From Portulaca oleracea (Eukaryota > Streptophyta > Magnoliopsida > Caryophyllales > Portulacaceae), in the NCBI GenBank assembly GCA_029582165.1, contig CM055871.1, forward strand, positions 26,308,802 to 26,372,801: a stretch of DNA of 64,000 nucleotides. The letters run 5' to 3'. This document shows positions 10,153-25,100 of the stretch, piece after piece. Numbering within the stretch: the first letter of the stretch is position 1; the number at the start of each line of letters is the position of its first letter. Both the position numbers and the translations under genes were made by a program. The notes beneath the pieces were generated by a model. The model had not been told where the DNA came from and did not search any database. It saw nothing but the letters and a program-made list of their open reading frames with translations.

Positions 10153-13100
10153 GTAACTAAGAAAATTGAAAGGATAAATATTGATAATTGTGGTAGATGC
10201 AGCCTGATTATTGTACTGTTCTCGGTTGTGCATCTGTGAAGTTGTTACCCTTGCCCCTAACTGTAGATATTTTATTAGCAAATTAAACACACTTTACAAG
10301 CATAATAGAATAAATGTTAAAAAGTTGAACTGCTCCACCTTGGTAGTATACCATTTACTTTTATGATGAAGCAGAAGCTATGGGGTGAGTTTTGCGGTTA
10401 CTGCTGAAACCTCATCAGGTTATTGTCATATTTGCAAGGTGATTGATAATACTGCTGAAACTTGTAATGTACTTGTGGTCTTGAATTAATAGTAAACTTG
10501 TAATGTACAGGTTACTATAGAAATTTCCTCCCACAATCCATAAAAGATACTGATTGTTCTCGGTGTTGAGTGTTGATCATGTTGATTAAAGTAGGAGTAC
10601 AAAAAGAATGCTATAACGAAGAAACTCGGCTACTTTTGAATCTTGGTAGGAAATCTCTAAATCGAGCAGCCTTGTGTCTCAAAGGACGTTGAATGCTCAA
10701 CCTGGTTCCTGAGATAGTCCACTGGAATGGTTCATCCCTTGAAAGTAGTTGTGTTCCTCTCCAAGAGAATGTACCTACTACCTAACTAGCATCAACAGGC
10801 ATCCAAAACTGGATAGCCGCATTTTCTGTTTACGGATTTTGTAAACCTAAACCTAAACCACATTATGTGGTTAGCCGGTTTGTGGTTAACTGCATTTAGA
10901 AACTGGAAACCAAAACTGCTTCCAAGGCCCTGGAAAGGTTGTTTTGACTGGACCCAGTGCTTCATCGTTAGCAGTTTAGGGTAAAAGTATGGTGTCATAT
11001 AATTGAATCCCCAGCTTCCAAGGCCATGGAGGGGGCGAATTCTCAAAACTTTTAGCTAATTTAGGAAGTTCAACAAAACTTCAAGATAGTTACCATTTTT
11101 GATACGGAGCAGCTACACAGCGCTCTCATATCGTGGGTACCTTGTATGACAGGCAAAATTGACTGTTCATCAGTGAGTTGGCACAATTTCATTATCTGAA
11201 TGAGGTATTTGTTACTTGTGAGATATGAAGTTGTTGCACTTGCCTAAATGAAAATTTAAAGTTAAATGTCAGATTTTCATTCAATTTTAGAGAGCAGCAT
11301 TCTTGATGCAGCGACTTGGGGTTTAAGTATAATGCTGAATGTCCAAAATATGGCCTTGAAATCGGTTTCTTTAATTGCTATAATTTATGCTCCACACATT
11401 ATAACTATTCCGCTTCTTCTGCTCTTATTGCTGTGCATTCAGCAGTGTGAAGGGGCACGTTATAGCTTTTTGGAAAAGTAACTGGTAAATACAACACTGC
11501 AGGCAGGAAGATGGTCATGCACCAGTTCATGAAGTGATATTTTCTACACCAGATAAGCCCAAGCTCCTCAGTCAGGTGCAATAGCTAATAACTGGAGACT
11601 TTGTGGTCTGCATCTTATTTGCACAAACTTTATTATATCATCATGTGTCTTGGCAGCTTGTGATCCACTAACTTATCGCCATTATGTGGTTATTAAAGAT
11701 TGGTAGTGCTACTTATCAAAAAAAGGGAAAAATTTTGGTAGTGCTTTTTCTTCTTTTGGACTGTTCAAGCCTTTATTCAACTAAATTTAAATGAAAGTGC
11801 CAGTGTCCCACTTATGGTCATTTACTTGTATAATGATAGTGCTCAATGTTGTTTTCATACAAGTACCCTATTCCCACAAATGTGCTCTGTGCATAAGCAT
11901 ATTTAGTCAATATGTTATTGACGCATGTTCGATGTTTTACTTTGTGTTACACACTTACACTAGCATGTTTAATTTACTCTAATGGGCATAGTATCGTTAG
12001 CTGGAGGAGATTTCCTCCGTTCTCTGAACTTTTGTTTCACTGCCCTTGTGCATCTTGAGATTTATGGTATTTCGTGTGCCTTGGAGGTAAGAGAAGTGAA
12101 CTGAAGATCAATTGGCTTAATGATGCAGCGTCTTACATAAGTTAATCTCTGAAATAGTTTATTATATCATCATGTGTAATTTCCTGCTGAGGTGGGAATC
12201 CTGCCGGGCCAGTTGGTGGCTTGAGTTGCTCCGAGAGTGTGTTGTTGCTCGTCCATTTTCCCCCTACAAACTTGCCATTCTTTTTGACTTCTGATATCAT
12301 TGACTTTCAAATTTATCCATTTCCTACCAATTTTTGGCAGTCAGAGCTAAAAGAAGTTCATGATGGTAACCTGTTTTTCAGATGTAAAATCTATGTTAAG
12401 GAATGCATTTTTCTAAAAGCCTTCCTGTTATTCTGATATGATACTTGTTATACAGATTGTTTTGGTCGTTCATATCATGTCAAGTGTTACATATTATTTT
12501 GAAGAGGATATTGCTTTCCCAGTTTTCTCTACTTTCACCCATCCTGTTTTTTCTTATATATCGGATCAATGAAGGCTTCTTAGAGACTCTAATTAAATGC
12601 TCCTGTTTTGTGATCTTTCTACAGCTTTCTGCTTTGCTTTCTGACATAGGACTTAACATTCGTGAAGCACATGTATTCTCCACAACTGATGGCTACTCAT
12701 TGGATGTCTTCGTGGTAGATGGATGGCATGTTGAGGTACTCTCGCCCATTTACAATGATGTTAAAACATCCAGCATTTCATTATATCTGAAAACCAACTT
12801 TGTACTTGGCTTTTCCTGTAAAAAACCGATAAACATTTCTTAATTGCTCCTGGAGAGCTAGCCATAAGATACACCAAGTACACAACCCTACCTAAATCTA
12901 CAATTTTGTACGGGAGTTAGGCCTGAAGGTTTCATTAGACTATCATTTCATTCTAACTAGGTGCAGAGGAGCCACAATGTGCTGTGATCAAGGTTGTTAG
13001 AATCGGGATCCTAACTCGGATCCATGGGGTGGTTAGGATTGGAATTAACCCATGTAGAATCGTGGATTGGAATGTAGATAGTAGAATCGCATCGAGAATT

Positions 13101-16100
13101 TCGGATTATAAAATCATAGGATCATAGATTAGAATCGAGATTTTTATAACTTGTAGTCGGCTCCTTTTTTTTGTTTTTTTTTTTGTTTTTTTTTGGATAA
13201 AGATAAGTAATCTGCTTCTCTATTCTCTACATGGTAGTCTTTCTCCTCATTGTGCAAGTAATACTTGGAAACAATATGTTACAGATGGTGGGGAATTATT
13301 GTATCGAGGAGAAGAAACAATATGTTACAGGGAAATCTCCATTGCCCATTTACAATGATGTTAAAACATCCGGCATTTCATTATATCTGAAAACCAACTT
13401 TGCACTGGGCTTTTCCTGTCAATAACCGATAAACATTTCTTGATTGCTCCTGGAGAGCTAGCCATAAGATACACCAAGTACACAACCCTACCTAAATCTA
13501 CAGTTTTGTATGGGAGTTATGCCTGAAGGTTTTATTAGACTATCATTTCATTCTAACTAGGTGCAGAGTAGCCACAATGTGCTGTGAGTTTGTGACAAGG
13601 TTGTTAGAATCGGGATCCTAACTCGGATCCATGGGGTAGTTAGGATCAGAATTAACCCACGTAGAATCGTGGATCGGAATGTAGATAGTAGAATCACATT
13701 GAGAATTTTGGATTATAAAATCGTAGGATTGTAGATTAGGATCGAGATTTTAATAACTTGTAGTCTGCTCCTTTTTCTTTTTGTTTTTTTGTTATTATTT
13801 TTTTTTTGATAAAGATAAGTAATCTGCTTCTCTATTCTCTACTTGGTAGTCTTTCTCCTAACTGTGCACAAGTAATACTTGGAAACAATATGTTACAGAT
13901 GGTGAGGAGAAGAAACAATATGTTACAGGGAAATCTCCATTGCATCCCGGAGAAATATTCACTCTAGTTTCTCTTATCAGAATCTATAGTGAGAGTTATC
14001 TAGTGTATGGATTTTTATGTCCTGTAGTGGAGGTTTCATGCAGCAAAATTGGAAGTGAAAGGAAATTGACTAGGTAGTCTCTTATGTGTCCACCATTTTC
14101 GGAGTTTTCTATACTGGTTAACCAATGCATGACTTGCGATGCTTTTACTGTAGATGTTTAGTAGTTGTTTTATGTTGCCCTGTCATCTGTGTTTCTTCCC
14201 TTTCAGTAGTTGGACTTGCACTGGATTGTATTTGAGTTCAGGTCCATCAATTGAACGATCAGTTCTCTTATCAATTTGGAAAAGTAATGGAACATATGGT
14301 CTAGCATTTTTGTGAGGATTAAGGAATCTGAAAGCATATTAAGAGGTCAATGGGGCTTCTTTTTTCTTTCTGCTTGTTGGTCTGTCATTTTCTGTAACCA
14401 TTGACTTATAACAGAATATTGTCATTATACTTCTATGTAGCAAGGATATGTGCTGAGTGAATTTGTTGCTGACTTTTCAATATTGTGGCCAGGATGCTGA
14501 TAGCTTGTACAAAGCTATGGAAGAAGCAATTTTCAGAAGTGAGGTAAATATTATTTTAAACTTTCTTTTAGGCAATTGTTTTAAAGTATGTTAGAGGGTT
14601 GATGCTATGCATATCATCACTAAATATTATTTTTGGGTATGTTTACCTGGAACTCTGAATAAATTGCCACGCAATCCTAGACTTTGCGAGTAAACAGTTA
14701 ATGGTAATGGTACGCAACCAAAAGCAATAACTTTATTGTGAACCCTAGCATTCTAAATTTATTGTGAAGATGGAAAACATCAAAACAGAAAGTTAGGTAT
14801 CAGCAGTTGATATGTGTCATCTGAAATGTTTGAGGTACTATTTTTTGTGACTGCAAATAGCGGAACAAATGTTTCATGGGTAGTTTCAACTGTTGAGCAC
14901 ACATTTGCCTAATACAGTGGGCTGCTCACTACACAAGAACTGATGATCAGCTCCATTGTTTGGCCAATAACTTCTCATCAATAAATCTGATGCTTTTCAA
15001 TTTGGCTGACAACTACGTTGATAGCAGTTATAATCCACTCCAAAGCTATTGGAAATTATGGTCTCGTTTATGAAGGTCGTAGCTAAAAACATGGAACGCA
15101 GAAAGAGGATTGTATGCAGAATTCTTCTATGTGGATAACTGCTACAAATTAATGTAATTTTGCATAGCTTCCTTGGCATGAAACACCTTAGTGAGTTTGA
15201 GTTGGTGCTGTACTTTTATTAAAATGAGTGTAGGTAATGCACAGTTCAGCTTATGGAAGGTGTACCTGCCTCCTACATTGTAAAGTACCTTAGTGGATTA
15301 AACGATACTCCCTCCGTTCTTTTTTATCTGTCATTTACGATTTTCAGTGCCAATCTTTAATCAATAATTTCTAATATAAAATTTTTATAAAAAGTTATAT
15401 TAATATACTTTTTTAATAGTAATTTTTATTATGAATCTATTGACATCAATTTTGTATGATGAATCATTATACAAATTAAGATATTAACGATCAAAGTTTT
15501 TAACACAATTTCCTAGGCAACAGATAAATAAAAACGGAGGTAGTAAAACATAAGGAAAAGGAAACTGAGGTTCTTGGTTTGCAAGTCTCCATACAGTGAT
15601 GAAATTCTGGGGCTGTGTGTTTGTAAAGAGCTATTGGTAATGTGTCCGAGGTCAGATAGGGATCACGCATCATTACACCATTTTTACTCATATTTCAAAG
15701 TTTAAGCTATGATAGTTTCCGCTTTATTATACATACATGGTAACATATTATTGTACACCACTATGCTTGGTCATACTTTAGGCTATGATACTTTGTGACT
15801 TTATCATTCATAGTAACATATCATCTTTCTCCTGCTAATTATGTGTTTCTCAATATGGTATGTTATGAATTGATATAAAAGGGACTTATCCGCATAAATA
15901 CTGATGTAACCATATGCTCTAAATGAATACTAACCTACCTTTTCAAACTGAGCAATTCGAGGCGTGTCCTTCTATTAGGCCACTGTTGAATATAAGGGCT
16001 TAAAGTCAACTTGTCAAAAACTGCACTCAACCACATTAATAACTTACTGTTTTTTTGTTTTTTTTGGTTGGTGGTGGTTGTTTGGGGGGGGGGGGGGGTG

Positions 16101-19100
16101 GTTTGGTTGACCTTATTGAAAAGTATGGAACGGAGTTTGCCTGTCTTTGCCTCTGTTTATCATCCTCACTGTCACTAGTAATAGTTTACAGAAGATCACG
16201 GGTGACTGTCTTTGATCTAACCATGGTATTCATTGGATCAATGTATTTCACCTTGAAAAGAAGGGATCTAGAAATGAAGAGAAATGAAGGGGAAGATGCT
16301 TGGTGAAATGTGGTCACTGTTAAATATGGGTTTGATAATCTTTTTGATAGGAATATGAGTTTGATAATTTAGGGTGGTGGAGCAAGAAGAGTCTGTCTGC
16401 TCATAGGTGAAGTTGATAGGAATATGAGCTGTTGAAATCCTTGTGCACTTTGAGGTGAAGAATGATTCAATGGTATTCTTTTGGTTTTTGGCATGACGTT
16501 TGGTGTACCTCTTAAGGTGTAATTTTTGAACATCATGATGGATCATTCAAACAGGCTAGTATGCTACTGGGTTTGAAGTGGTGCCGTGGAATTGGGACAA
16601 GTCATTGCTGGGCACCACTTATCTTTGTGGAGAAACCCTGATGACTGCAAAGAGGAAAGTGTGATATTTTATTTGTATTTTTCGATAGGAATGTGATGTA
16701 TTAAACAAAAATGATATTACTTGGCCTTATGGCTCTAAGGAGTGCTTTACTTTTAAGAATTTTGCCAATGCTCTTCATGAAGGGTATTTGCTGATCTTCT
16801 TGAGGCATTAAGCGGGTCAAAAATCTCCTATTCGAGTCTTCGTTGCCTAGGTGGCCACCAAAAGAGAGATCCCCATGGAGAGATGCTTAAAAGACGATTT
16901 TTTGTGGATCAAGTAGGTGTCTATGTGTCTCGAGGATTGAAATTGGCCAGACCACATTTTTCATTACCATTCTCCATCTGTTTGATATTTGGCTCTCTCC
17001 TTGATAGTGTGGGTCTTGGGTTGAACTGTTGAAGCTCAAGCATTTGTTGTGTTGGTGGCTTGGGAAAGGATGAAGAAAAGTTGGGTTTTGGGAGTTTGAT
17101 AGATATCCTTTTTGCTTTTTGGCGGACTACTTGAAAGAAAGGAAATCTTTTTAGATATTGCAAATAACAACTGAAGTCTGTTCAATTTTGTGAGTGCTTA
17201 GGGGCATGACCTTTTTTTTTTTTCTTTTTCATGTGATTGCTTCTTTCTGCATGTGTGGCATCCCCTTGTATTTTTAACAATAAGTCTCATGTGAGATTGT
17301 CTAACCCAAAGTTTATTGTGAAACATACATTTTTTCTGTGACTTTTTAATCAAATATAGGAGTAACTATTAATTTATTTGGAGGGACTCTAATGGTTTAA
17401 TCCATGAATCTTTATGACAATGCAGGACTCATGGTCTGGCTCATCACATTCTCGACATTCTGTGGAGAAAGAATTAGCTGCGCCTGCTCAAGTAAAACCT
17501 GAAAATTGGGAAATAGATAAAAACCTGCTGAAGGTTGGAGAAAAAATTGCATCTGGATCTTGTGGTGATCTGTAAGTGAAACTGCTTCTAATGTTCTTTC
17601 TCCCCCCACCACCAACCCCCCCCCCCCCCCCCCTGTTTCTAAGCTGCGGCTCTCATATTTTTATTGTCTTTGGGAAAGGTATCGGGGAGTGTACCTGGGT
17701 CGGGATGTGGCTATCAAGTTTCTGAAATCAGAGCAACTAACTGAAGCATTGGAAGATGAATTTGCGCACGAAGTTGCAATTTTAAGGTAAGATATATTGT
17801 TGTATTGGTAAAGCATTTTTTCATGCGCCATCTAAGATTTAAAAGATGCAAAAAAGGGGGGGGGGGGAATGAGGTGGACAGTTGTCTTGTAGCTATTAAT
17901 GTTGCATGTGTGCTCAGTTGCCCCCTTTTGCATGCAATTTGCCATTTCTAAATTGGACATAATGTGATCGAGCAGCAGTAAATAGTAATGGTAGGGATAA
18001 GGGACCTTGTTTGGATTATTTTCTAAAGGACTGCAGGAGAACAATTTTGAGATGGAGGTAGTTCATTTTGGATGCTTGCATGCAAGGTAAGAAGTTTAGA
18101 TGGCTCTTTGAAGTTACAAACGTTCACTGACAAAAAGGAGTCGGAAGCCATTGTAGGCTAATAGTTTTTTGTTGATGTGGCATCTCTTTGATGCCATTTA
18201 TACTTTGAGCTTACTGAAAAGGGCTTTTGTCTTGGTCACTTGTTGGGCTGCCTGACTTCTTAGTGGCTTAGCTCTATTTTAAGCGGTTAGCCATTCTCAA
18301 ATGCTAACCCCAAGTCTAGCAACAAGATATGCAAGTGAGAAAGAGGAATCTTGAGTACATTAACGTGTGTTGGGCACTTAGCAAAAGCTTAATTTGGCTT
18401 TTGTGCAGGGAGGTCCGACATGAAAATGTTGTTCGCTTTATTGGTGCTTGTACAAAGTCTCCCGATTTATGCATTGTTACAGGTAACATATTTCTCCACA
18501 TTTTAGGAGCTATAAAGGAAACATGTTCAGCTTATGCCACATTTTCACTTTCATATACGGTTTTCTGTGATCCATGTAGTTTAACCTGGGTGTTTAGTAT
18601 ATATGGTTTGTTAACTTTGATACTGATGATGAGAACTTTTGGAGTTCAACTAGGTATTCTATGAAGAGCATCCCCATTAATATCTTATGTCATTATAAGG
18701 CTTGATGCCTTGTGCTTCTGGGGTTTTAAGTAATTTGAAGATTGCGATTTTTGAGACAGGATGTGAATACACATACTTTAATGGGATTGAGGAATTCTCA
18801 ATACCAGGAGTACTGCTCTATATCACAATAAGCTTGTGTGTAATATTTAATGAACTTTTAAAAGTAGTCTTCGAGGGAATGTAGGAGATGCAAGGTTTAA
18901 ATAATGCTTAGATTAAGGTTGCAAGAATTAAACAGTGCATATAATGCTTAGATTAAGGTTGCAAGAATTAAACAGTGCATATATAGCAACATTCATGTGT
19001 ACAGTCTACCTACTATATTTTGATAAATTGAACTTGGATTGAAACCCAATTACACAAGAGATGCAGTTCATATATGAAGCATGAAACACCAGGAAATGAC

Positions 19101-22100
19101 AGATAATTTGTAATCCATGTCCCTTGAACTTACTGGTTCCACCGAATGTTCCAAAGGGCCGCTTTGGTCATTTAGACCTCAGTAGTACGGAGAGAATCTG
19201 AGGCTTAGCCCATGTCAGAGCAAGAGATGTATACCACTTAGTTTAGTATTATTGTTTCTGTGACCGGTGAAGGCCTTATGCATGAGTACAACACAACAAC
19301 GCCCAGTGGGTCCCATATATGTGGGGTCTAGTGAGATTCAAAGCACACATAGCTAGCTGAGAGACTGAATCCAAGTAACCCACAAATTTTTTTTTGAGAA
19401 AGCCTTATGGATGAAAATTCCTTGAAATTACAATGCATTACAAGACAATATTCAACTATTTTTTAGTTTCTTTTTATATTTTTAGAGCACAATGAAGCTG
19501 AAGCATGGCTTTAGGGTTCTGTCCACTCTTTCAAGTGGCAGATCTCATTTTAAAGCACTGTTTTCTTCTCTTTTGATGATTGAACAAAAAGATAATTTTC
19601 ATCATGGATTGTGCTTCTCATTCGCTTCGGGGGGGCTGCAATTTTGATTTCAGAGTACATGACTGGAGGGAGTTTGTTTAACTACCTGCATAAATATAGA
19701 AGAACTCTGAAACTTTCTGAGGTGCTGAAGTTTGCATTTGATGTCGCCAAGGGAATGGAATACTTGCATGAGAGTAATATCATTCATAGAGATTTGAAAA
19801 CAGCTAATTTGCTCATGGACAGTCACCAAGTAAGTATTCTCTATTTTGTGTCTTACATGTTATAAGATTTTTATTGGCAAGTTCTCAGTCAGTGTTGCAC
19901 CAAGTTTTGAAGTTTATTTTAATGGAACTGGAGCGGTCAGTTTTACATCAAAGATCCAAAATCTTGAGCTTTAGGATACTTATTTGTGTGTTTAAATTTA
20001 TGAAGAAAATTAAAATACTGCACAGATAACCATTCTTGCACGGATAGATTTTTGTGAATTCAAAACCAAAACCAATAGTCCGAAATCCCGCCCAGGTGGA
20101 GCATGGAGGGGTTGGTTATAGCAGTCTTACCCCTAAAATTTTGCAAAATTTAGAGAGACTGGATCCAATTGAGCTAACTAAGATTTAGAAATCGTTTGTT
20201 ACCTACTGTTCCATGGAAAGAAAGCAGAGGAGGTTTAATGAGGCATTTTTGTGAATTCTCACACACAGTCTTGTTAACAATGTGTGGAAGTTTGGTGTCT
20301 CGTTATTATCAGCCATGCCATACCAACTATAAGGAGTGGCAGTAGTATTGTCAGAAGACTGGATATGTCATTATGATAGTATTCCTTTGTCCATTGCGTC
20401 TAATCAAAAGTCAATTAAGAAGCAGTTGATTATCCCGTTTCCACAAGAATCTGTTTGTTGTAGCCTACCTTTGATGACACCTTTGTGCTATTTTGATGCA
20501 AGCCTTGTTGAAATTCCAATGATTTCTTGACTATCATTGACTTTTGATAGTGGAAGTCAGTAGTTGGCATATCCCTTGTGACAAGGCATTCTTGTTTGCA
20601 TGATCTTTTAATTGTGTGATACTGTACTTTATGGCACGGAAGCATACAATAATTTTCTGCGTGAAATTTCCATTCAGCACCCAAGTATTTAGTTTGAAAT
20701 CAAATTGCATTTGATTGGAACACCGTCCCGTTGTGAAAACATTTCTTTCCTTCCAAAAGAATCATAATACAATCTTGATTAAAGTATCACTGATAGTATT
20801 CCCCCTATACTGAAAGTTGGCTATGGTGAAGATTATGTTATTGTTTGTATGCAGCTGTTTAGATGTGCTACTGTCCACCATCTTAATTATATGTTCAAAC
20901 ATGAAGGTCCCACATTAAAACCATTTATAAAGGGCACATGTGGAGCCAGTACTTGCAAAAAGATTGCTGCAAAAATGGAGATTTAGGCACCAACTCCCAT
21001 TCTTTGATGTGTATGCTATCGTGGACATCAGTATTGTCATGCTGTCCAACTAAAAGCATGGACACTGATGCGAGATGCAGACTAGATATGACGCTGACCC
21101 AAAAACAATTTTTTGAAGAGAAATAAGATATGTATAATTTACACATAATCGATGACAAATATTTGTTTTGGCTTTTGTGTCTATTGTTGGCTTTCTGTTT
21201 TACGCGTTAAATAAGCTTACATTTGGATGCGGACAATAATTAGAAATTGCTTAGTGTATGTGCCTTACACAACCCTCAATGTATCTCATGAAGCCCTTCC
21301 CTTTTCTCAGCTCTGTGTTTGGGATGCATTTGGGGGAGGCTCAATCCTCCACATATGCTGAAGTAGAGACTAGCTACTTAGTTTACTCATTAAAGTTGTA
21401 ATTCAATCATATGAAAATTTGCACGTTTTAGGGGGATAATTAATTTTGATCTGTACTCCTACTTCATCATATCAACATCAACATCAAACTCAAGAAAATC
21501 CTATGCGATGTCTCGATTTTGTATTCCCTGGGTTCCTTACATATGCATACGGGCAAGGGCAAATCTAGGATTTCATGCTAGATTACATTATTCTGTAATT
21601 CAGTCAAAACTGCTGGGTTCTTGCCAGTAGTTACTACTAACTACCATGCTGAATTTTCCCCCTTTTCTAACTGCTAAGATATTCTGGGAGGGCTTGCATT
21701 AAATGTACAGGGCTGGCTGACCCCCTTTCAAGACATAGGAATGCTTTGGTCATGGGAGTTGTAATGTCACAAAAATGGTTTACTGTTGGCTAGAAATAAT
21801 GTGTTTCCCTTTCTTGACTGGCACAGATGCCCATGTTTTGGGGAGAAGTTTTGGTGGTAGTAGGTTTTGTACGTTTTGTAGGAGGAAGAATGCATGGATC
21901 ATCTCCTTAAGCATTGTTCACGGGCCTCTTGGTTTGGCTTGTTACCATTTTGTTGATGGGGATTATGTTAGGATTCTCAGGGCGTAGTTAGCAGACAAAC
22001 AATAATAAAGGGCGAAAAATAAATAAAGATTCGACACAGAGAATTAACGTGGAAAAACCCAAACCGGAAAAAAACCACGAACGATGCACTATCAGAGGAT

Positions 22101-25100
22101 TACAACGGTGTTTCAGAGATTCCCAGACCTCCACAATCTCTCACAGCCTTCCTAGAGTTACAACCTGAGAACTTAATACTCACAGTTGAGCCTCACACAA
22201 CTCCCTCAAGAACACAGAAATTACAGGTCAATCTCTTGTGGTATAAGATGAAGCACTCTCAATTGCTGTTTTCATAAGGAGGACCTGACCTCAATATATA
22301 CTAGAAGGTACAGAAGGAAACCCTATGGTACAACCTAGAAAAATAGCCGTCGCAAGGAAAAAACACAATCTTGGGCCATCAATCACAGCCCATAAAAAAA
22401 AAAATAACGCGCGGAAGCCCTTAGGCGCTGGTAGCGCCCAGAGGCGCTCGCAATGGAAAAACGCCGTGCAAAAGCAAAAACGCGCAATGAGCGCTGGCGA
22501 TTTCGACAAAACAAAGCGTAGCGAGTCTCGCGCGCGCGGCGTTTCCTTCGATCATCTTCCTTCTTCCGCTCCTTCTTCATATTTGGCCTCTACTCCCAAC
22601 AAATTGGTCTTCACACCCAACAATCTCCCACTTGAAGACCAATTGCAGACGCAGTCTTCTACCACTTCAACACCTTCTCGAATACTCTAGTACACCCATC
22701 TCGATCTTATTCAGCAAAAATCAACAGAGGTCTCAGTTGACCTCCCATCAACTCTTCTTTTTGCAACAGGCTCCCACTTGAACTGATCACATCCCTGCAA
22801 CTTCGACATACGCATCATCGTCAACAACTTAGGGAATTTTGGATTGGGATTTTACCTCGTGTTGAACTTGTCGAATTCCGGTGCAGGTTAGATGCGTTCC
22901 TCGGCTTACCATCCGTTCCCGTAGCTTCGACCTGAAACCTCCTTGTTTCTGGTACCCTTCTCTCATCAGAGAAGCTAACACACCTTTGACGAGCATGAAC
23001 CGTCATGTTAGAGTTATCAATGACAGAATATAGCTTCCCCTCTTTCCTGCCATTTGCAATTATCAGAGATCCTTTCGTTACCCTCCAATGACCATCTTCA
23101 AATCTCGTCGTGAACCCCTCCTCATCCAGTTGACTCACAGATACAAGGCTCTTGGTCAAACTCGGGATATACCGAACGTTTTTCAACCTCCAAGTTCCAC
23201 CATTAGAAGTTTTAATGTTCACATCACCTCTTCCTAGCAGCTTTAGGTTGTGACCATTTGCAAGCCTAACCCTGCCAAACCTCCCACTCACAAAATTGCT
23301 AAAGGCCTCCCTGCTAGACGAAGAGTGAAACGAAGCACCCGAATCTATCACCCAATTCCTTTCTGACTTGTCAACACTAACAGTTAAGGCATCACCAATA
23401 TACTCAGTAGAATATACAGAGTCATGGTCATTATGATTGCTCTTCCTGGGTTTGGGACAATCCCTACGAAAATGACCTCTATCACCGCAGTTCCAACACA
23501 ATACTTGCTCCCTGTTTCGACCTCTTGATTTTGATTGACCCCGACCCGAACTCCCACTATTCCTCCTACCCCTAACAGTCAAAGCATTCCCCGAAGACTC
23601 AGACAAATCGGAATCTTTCCTACAAATACTTTCATTCAGGACAAAGTCTCTAATTTCCCCAAACTTCAGTTTCTCACCCTTCTTAATTGAAGAAGTTACA
23701 GAAGTCACAAAATTTTCCCAAGACTTAGGTAGGGTGGCCAATAGTATGTTAGCATTCATCTCATCGTCGAAATTAAATCCCACAGAGGTTAACTTTGATA
23801 GTATTATATTCAACTCATTCATACTATCATGCATATCACCAGACTCTTGCATCTTAAATTCAAACAAACGACGTAACACATATACCTTGTTCACCGCCGA
23901 AGGTTTCTCATATGTGTTTTGCAAGGCCTCGAGCAGATCTTTCGTCGTTTTCTGATCTTTGACGTTGAAAGTCACGTTTCGAGCTAGCGTCAGACCGTAC
24001 TGAATGCCTGCCCATCAAGCTCTTCCCAATCCTTCTGTTCCTTTTTTTCTGGCTTATCACCCATCGCAAGATGCAACCTTTGCTGGCGGAGCACATCCTC
24101 AACGCGCATCCTCCACCATGCGTAGTCTTTCCCATCGAATTCCGGAATCTTCACAATAGCGCCCGCCATTGCTTCTCAGTCTGCAGATCAACCACGCTCC
24201 AACCAAAGCTCTGATACCAGTTGTTAGGATTCTCAGGGCGTAGTTAGCAGACAAACAATAATAAATGGCGGAAAATAAATAAAGATTCGACATAGAGAAT
24301 TAACGTGGAAAAACCCAAACTGGGAAAAAACCACGAACGATGCACTATCAGAGGATTACAGCGGTGTTTCAGAGATTCCCAGACCTTCACAATCTCTCAC
24401 AGCATTCCTAGAGTTACAACCTGAAAACTCAACACTCACAGTTGAGCCTCACACAACTCCCTCAGGAATACAGAGATTACAGGTCAATCTCTTGTGGTAT
24501 AAGATGAAACACTCTCAATTGCTGTTTTCATAAGGAGGACCTGACCTCAATATATACTAGAAGGTACAGAAGGAAACCCTAGGGTACAACCTAGAAAAAT
24601 AGCCGTCGCAAGGAAAAAACACAATCGTGGGCCATCAATCACGGCCCATAAAAAAAAAAAACGTGCGGAAGCCCTCAGGCGCTGGTAGCGCCCATAGGCG
24701 CTGGCAGCGGGCAAAAAACGTTGGCAGCGGGCGCCGAATTTCCAGCCCTGGACAGAACGCTGGCAGCGGGTCTCGGGCGCTGGCAGCGTTTCTTTCCTTC
24801 GATCATTTTCCTTCTTCCGCTCCTTCATATTTGGCCTCTACTCCCAACAAATTGGTCTTCACACCCAACAGTTTATTGGGTCCAAGTGTTTAATGTGAAG
24901 GATATTTTGGTGGCTTGGAGAAGAATGAAGAAATTTTGGATCTGTGGAGTTTAGAATTTGGTTCCTTCAGCTATTTGGTGGGCCATTTGGAAGGAGAGAA
25001 ATTGGTGGATATGTGAGGACAAAGCTTTGTCCCTTAATGATTACAAGCTATACTTTTTGACGATTTTGTACAGTAGGAATGTGGTACTTAGGGTTATAGA

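Larger units (their letters stand above)
12745..13944. repeat. 600 bp tandem duplication in intron 6
   Basis: The phrase cccatttacaatgatg begins at 12745 and again at 13345, and the unit end gggaaatctccattgc occurs just before 13345 and again near 13945. The period is 600 bp. Differences are scattered point changes plus small indels. Each unit contains one copy of the 165 bp element described separately. Confidence 0.9.
21966..24870 (-). mobile_element. Ty1/copia LTR retrotransposon derivative (gag and protease only), antisense in intron 11
   Basis: Two LTRs of 657 and 649 bp, both beginning tgttaggattctcaggg and ending cacacccaaca on the + strand, enclose only 1.6 kb. The element is in minus orientation: the primer-binding site (tggtatcagagc on the minus strand, 24208-24219) abuts the right LTR, and a gtgggagat polypurine tract abuts the left one. 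Flanks are gatta and gttta, a 5 bp target duplication with one mismatch. Integrase, reverse transcriptase and RNase H are absent, so it cannot move by itself. Confidence 0.92.

Noticed and set aside
10840..10862. Interstitial telomere-like aaacctaaacctaaacc
   Set aside because: Only three units and the wrong period (six, not seven) for the plant telomere repeat.
16055..16306. Gly-rich open frame in intron 7
   Set aside because: Created by a G homopolymer; lies within the kinase intron and has no family features.
22325..22690. Basic open frame in the copia LTR
   Set aside because: It lies across the LTR and its edge in the non-coding orientation; composition reflects the GC-rich LTR segment.
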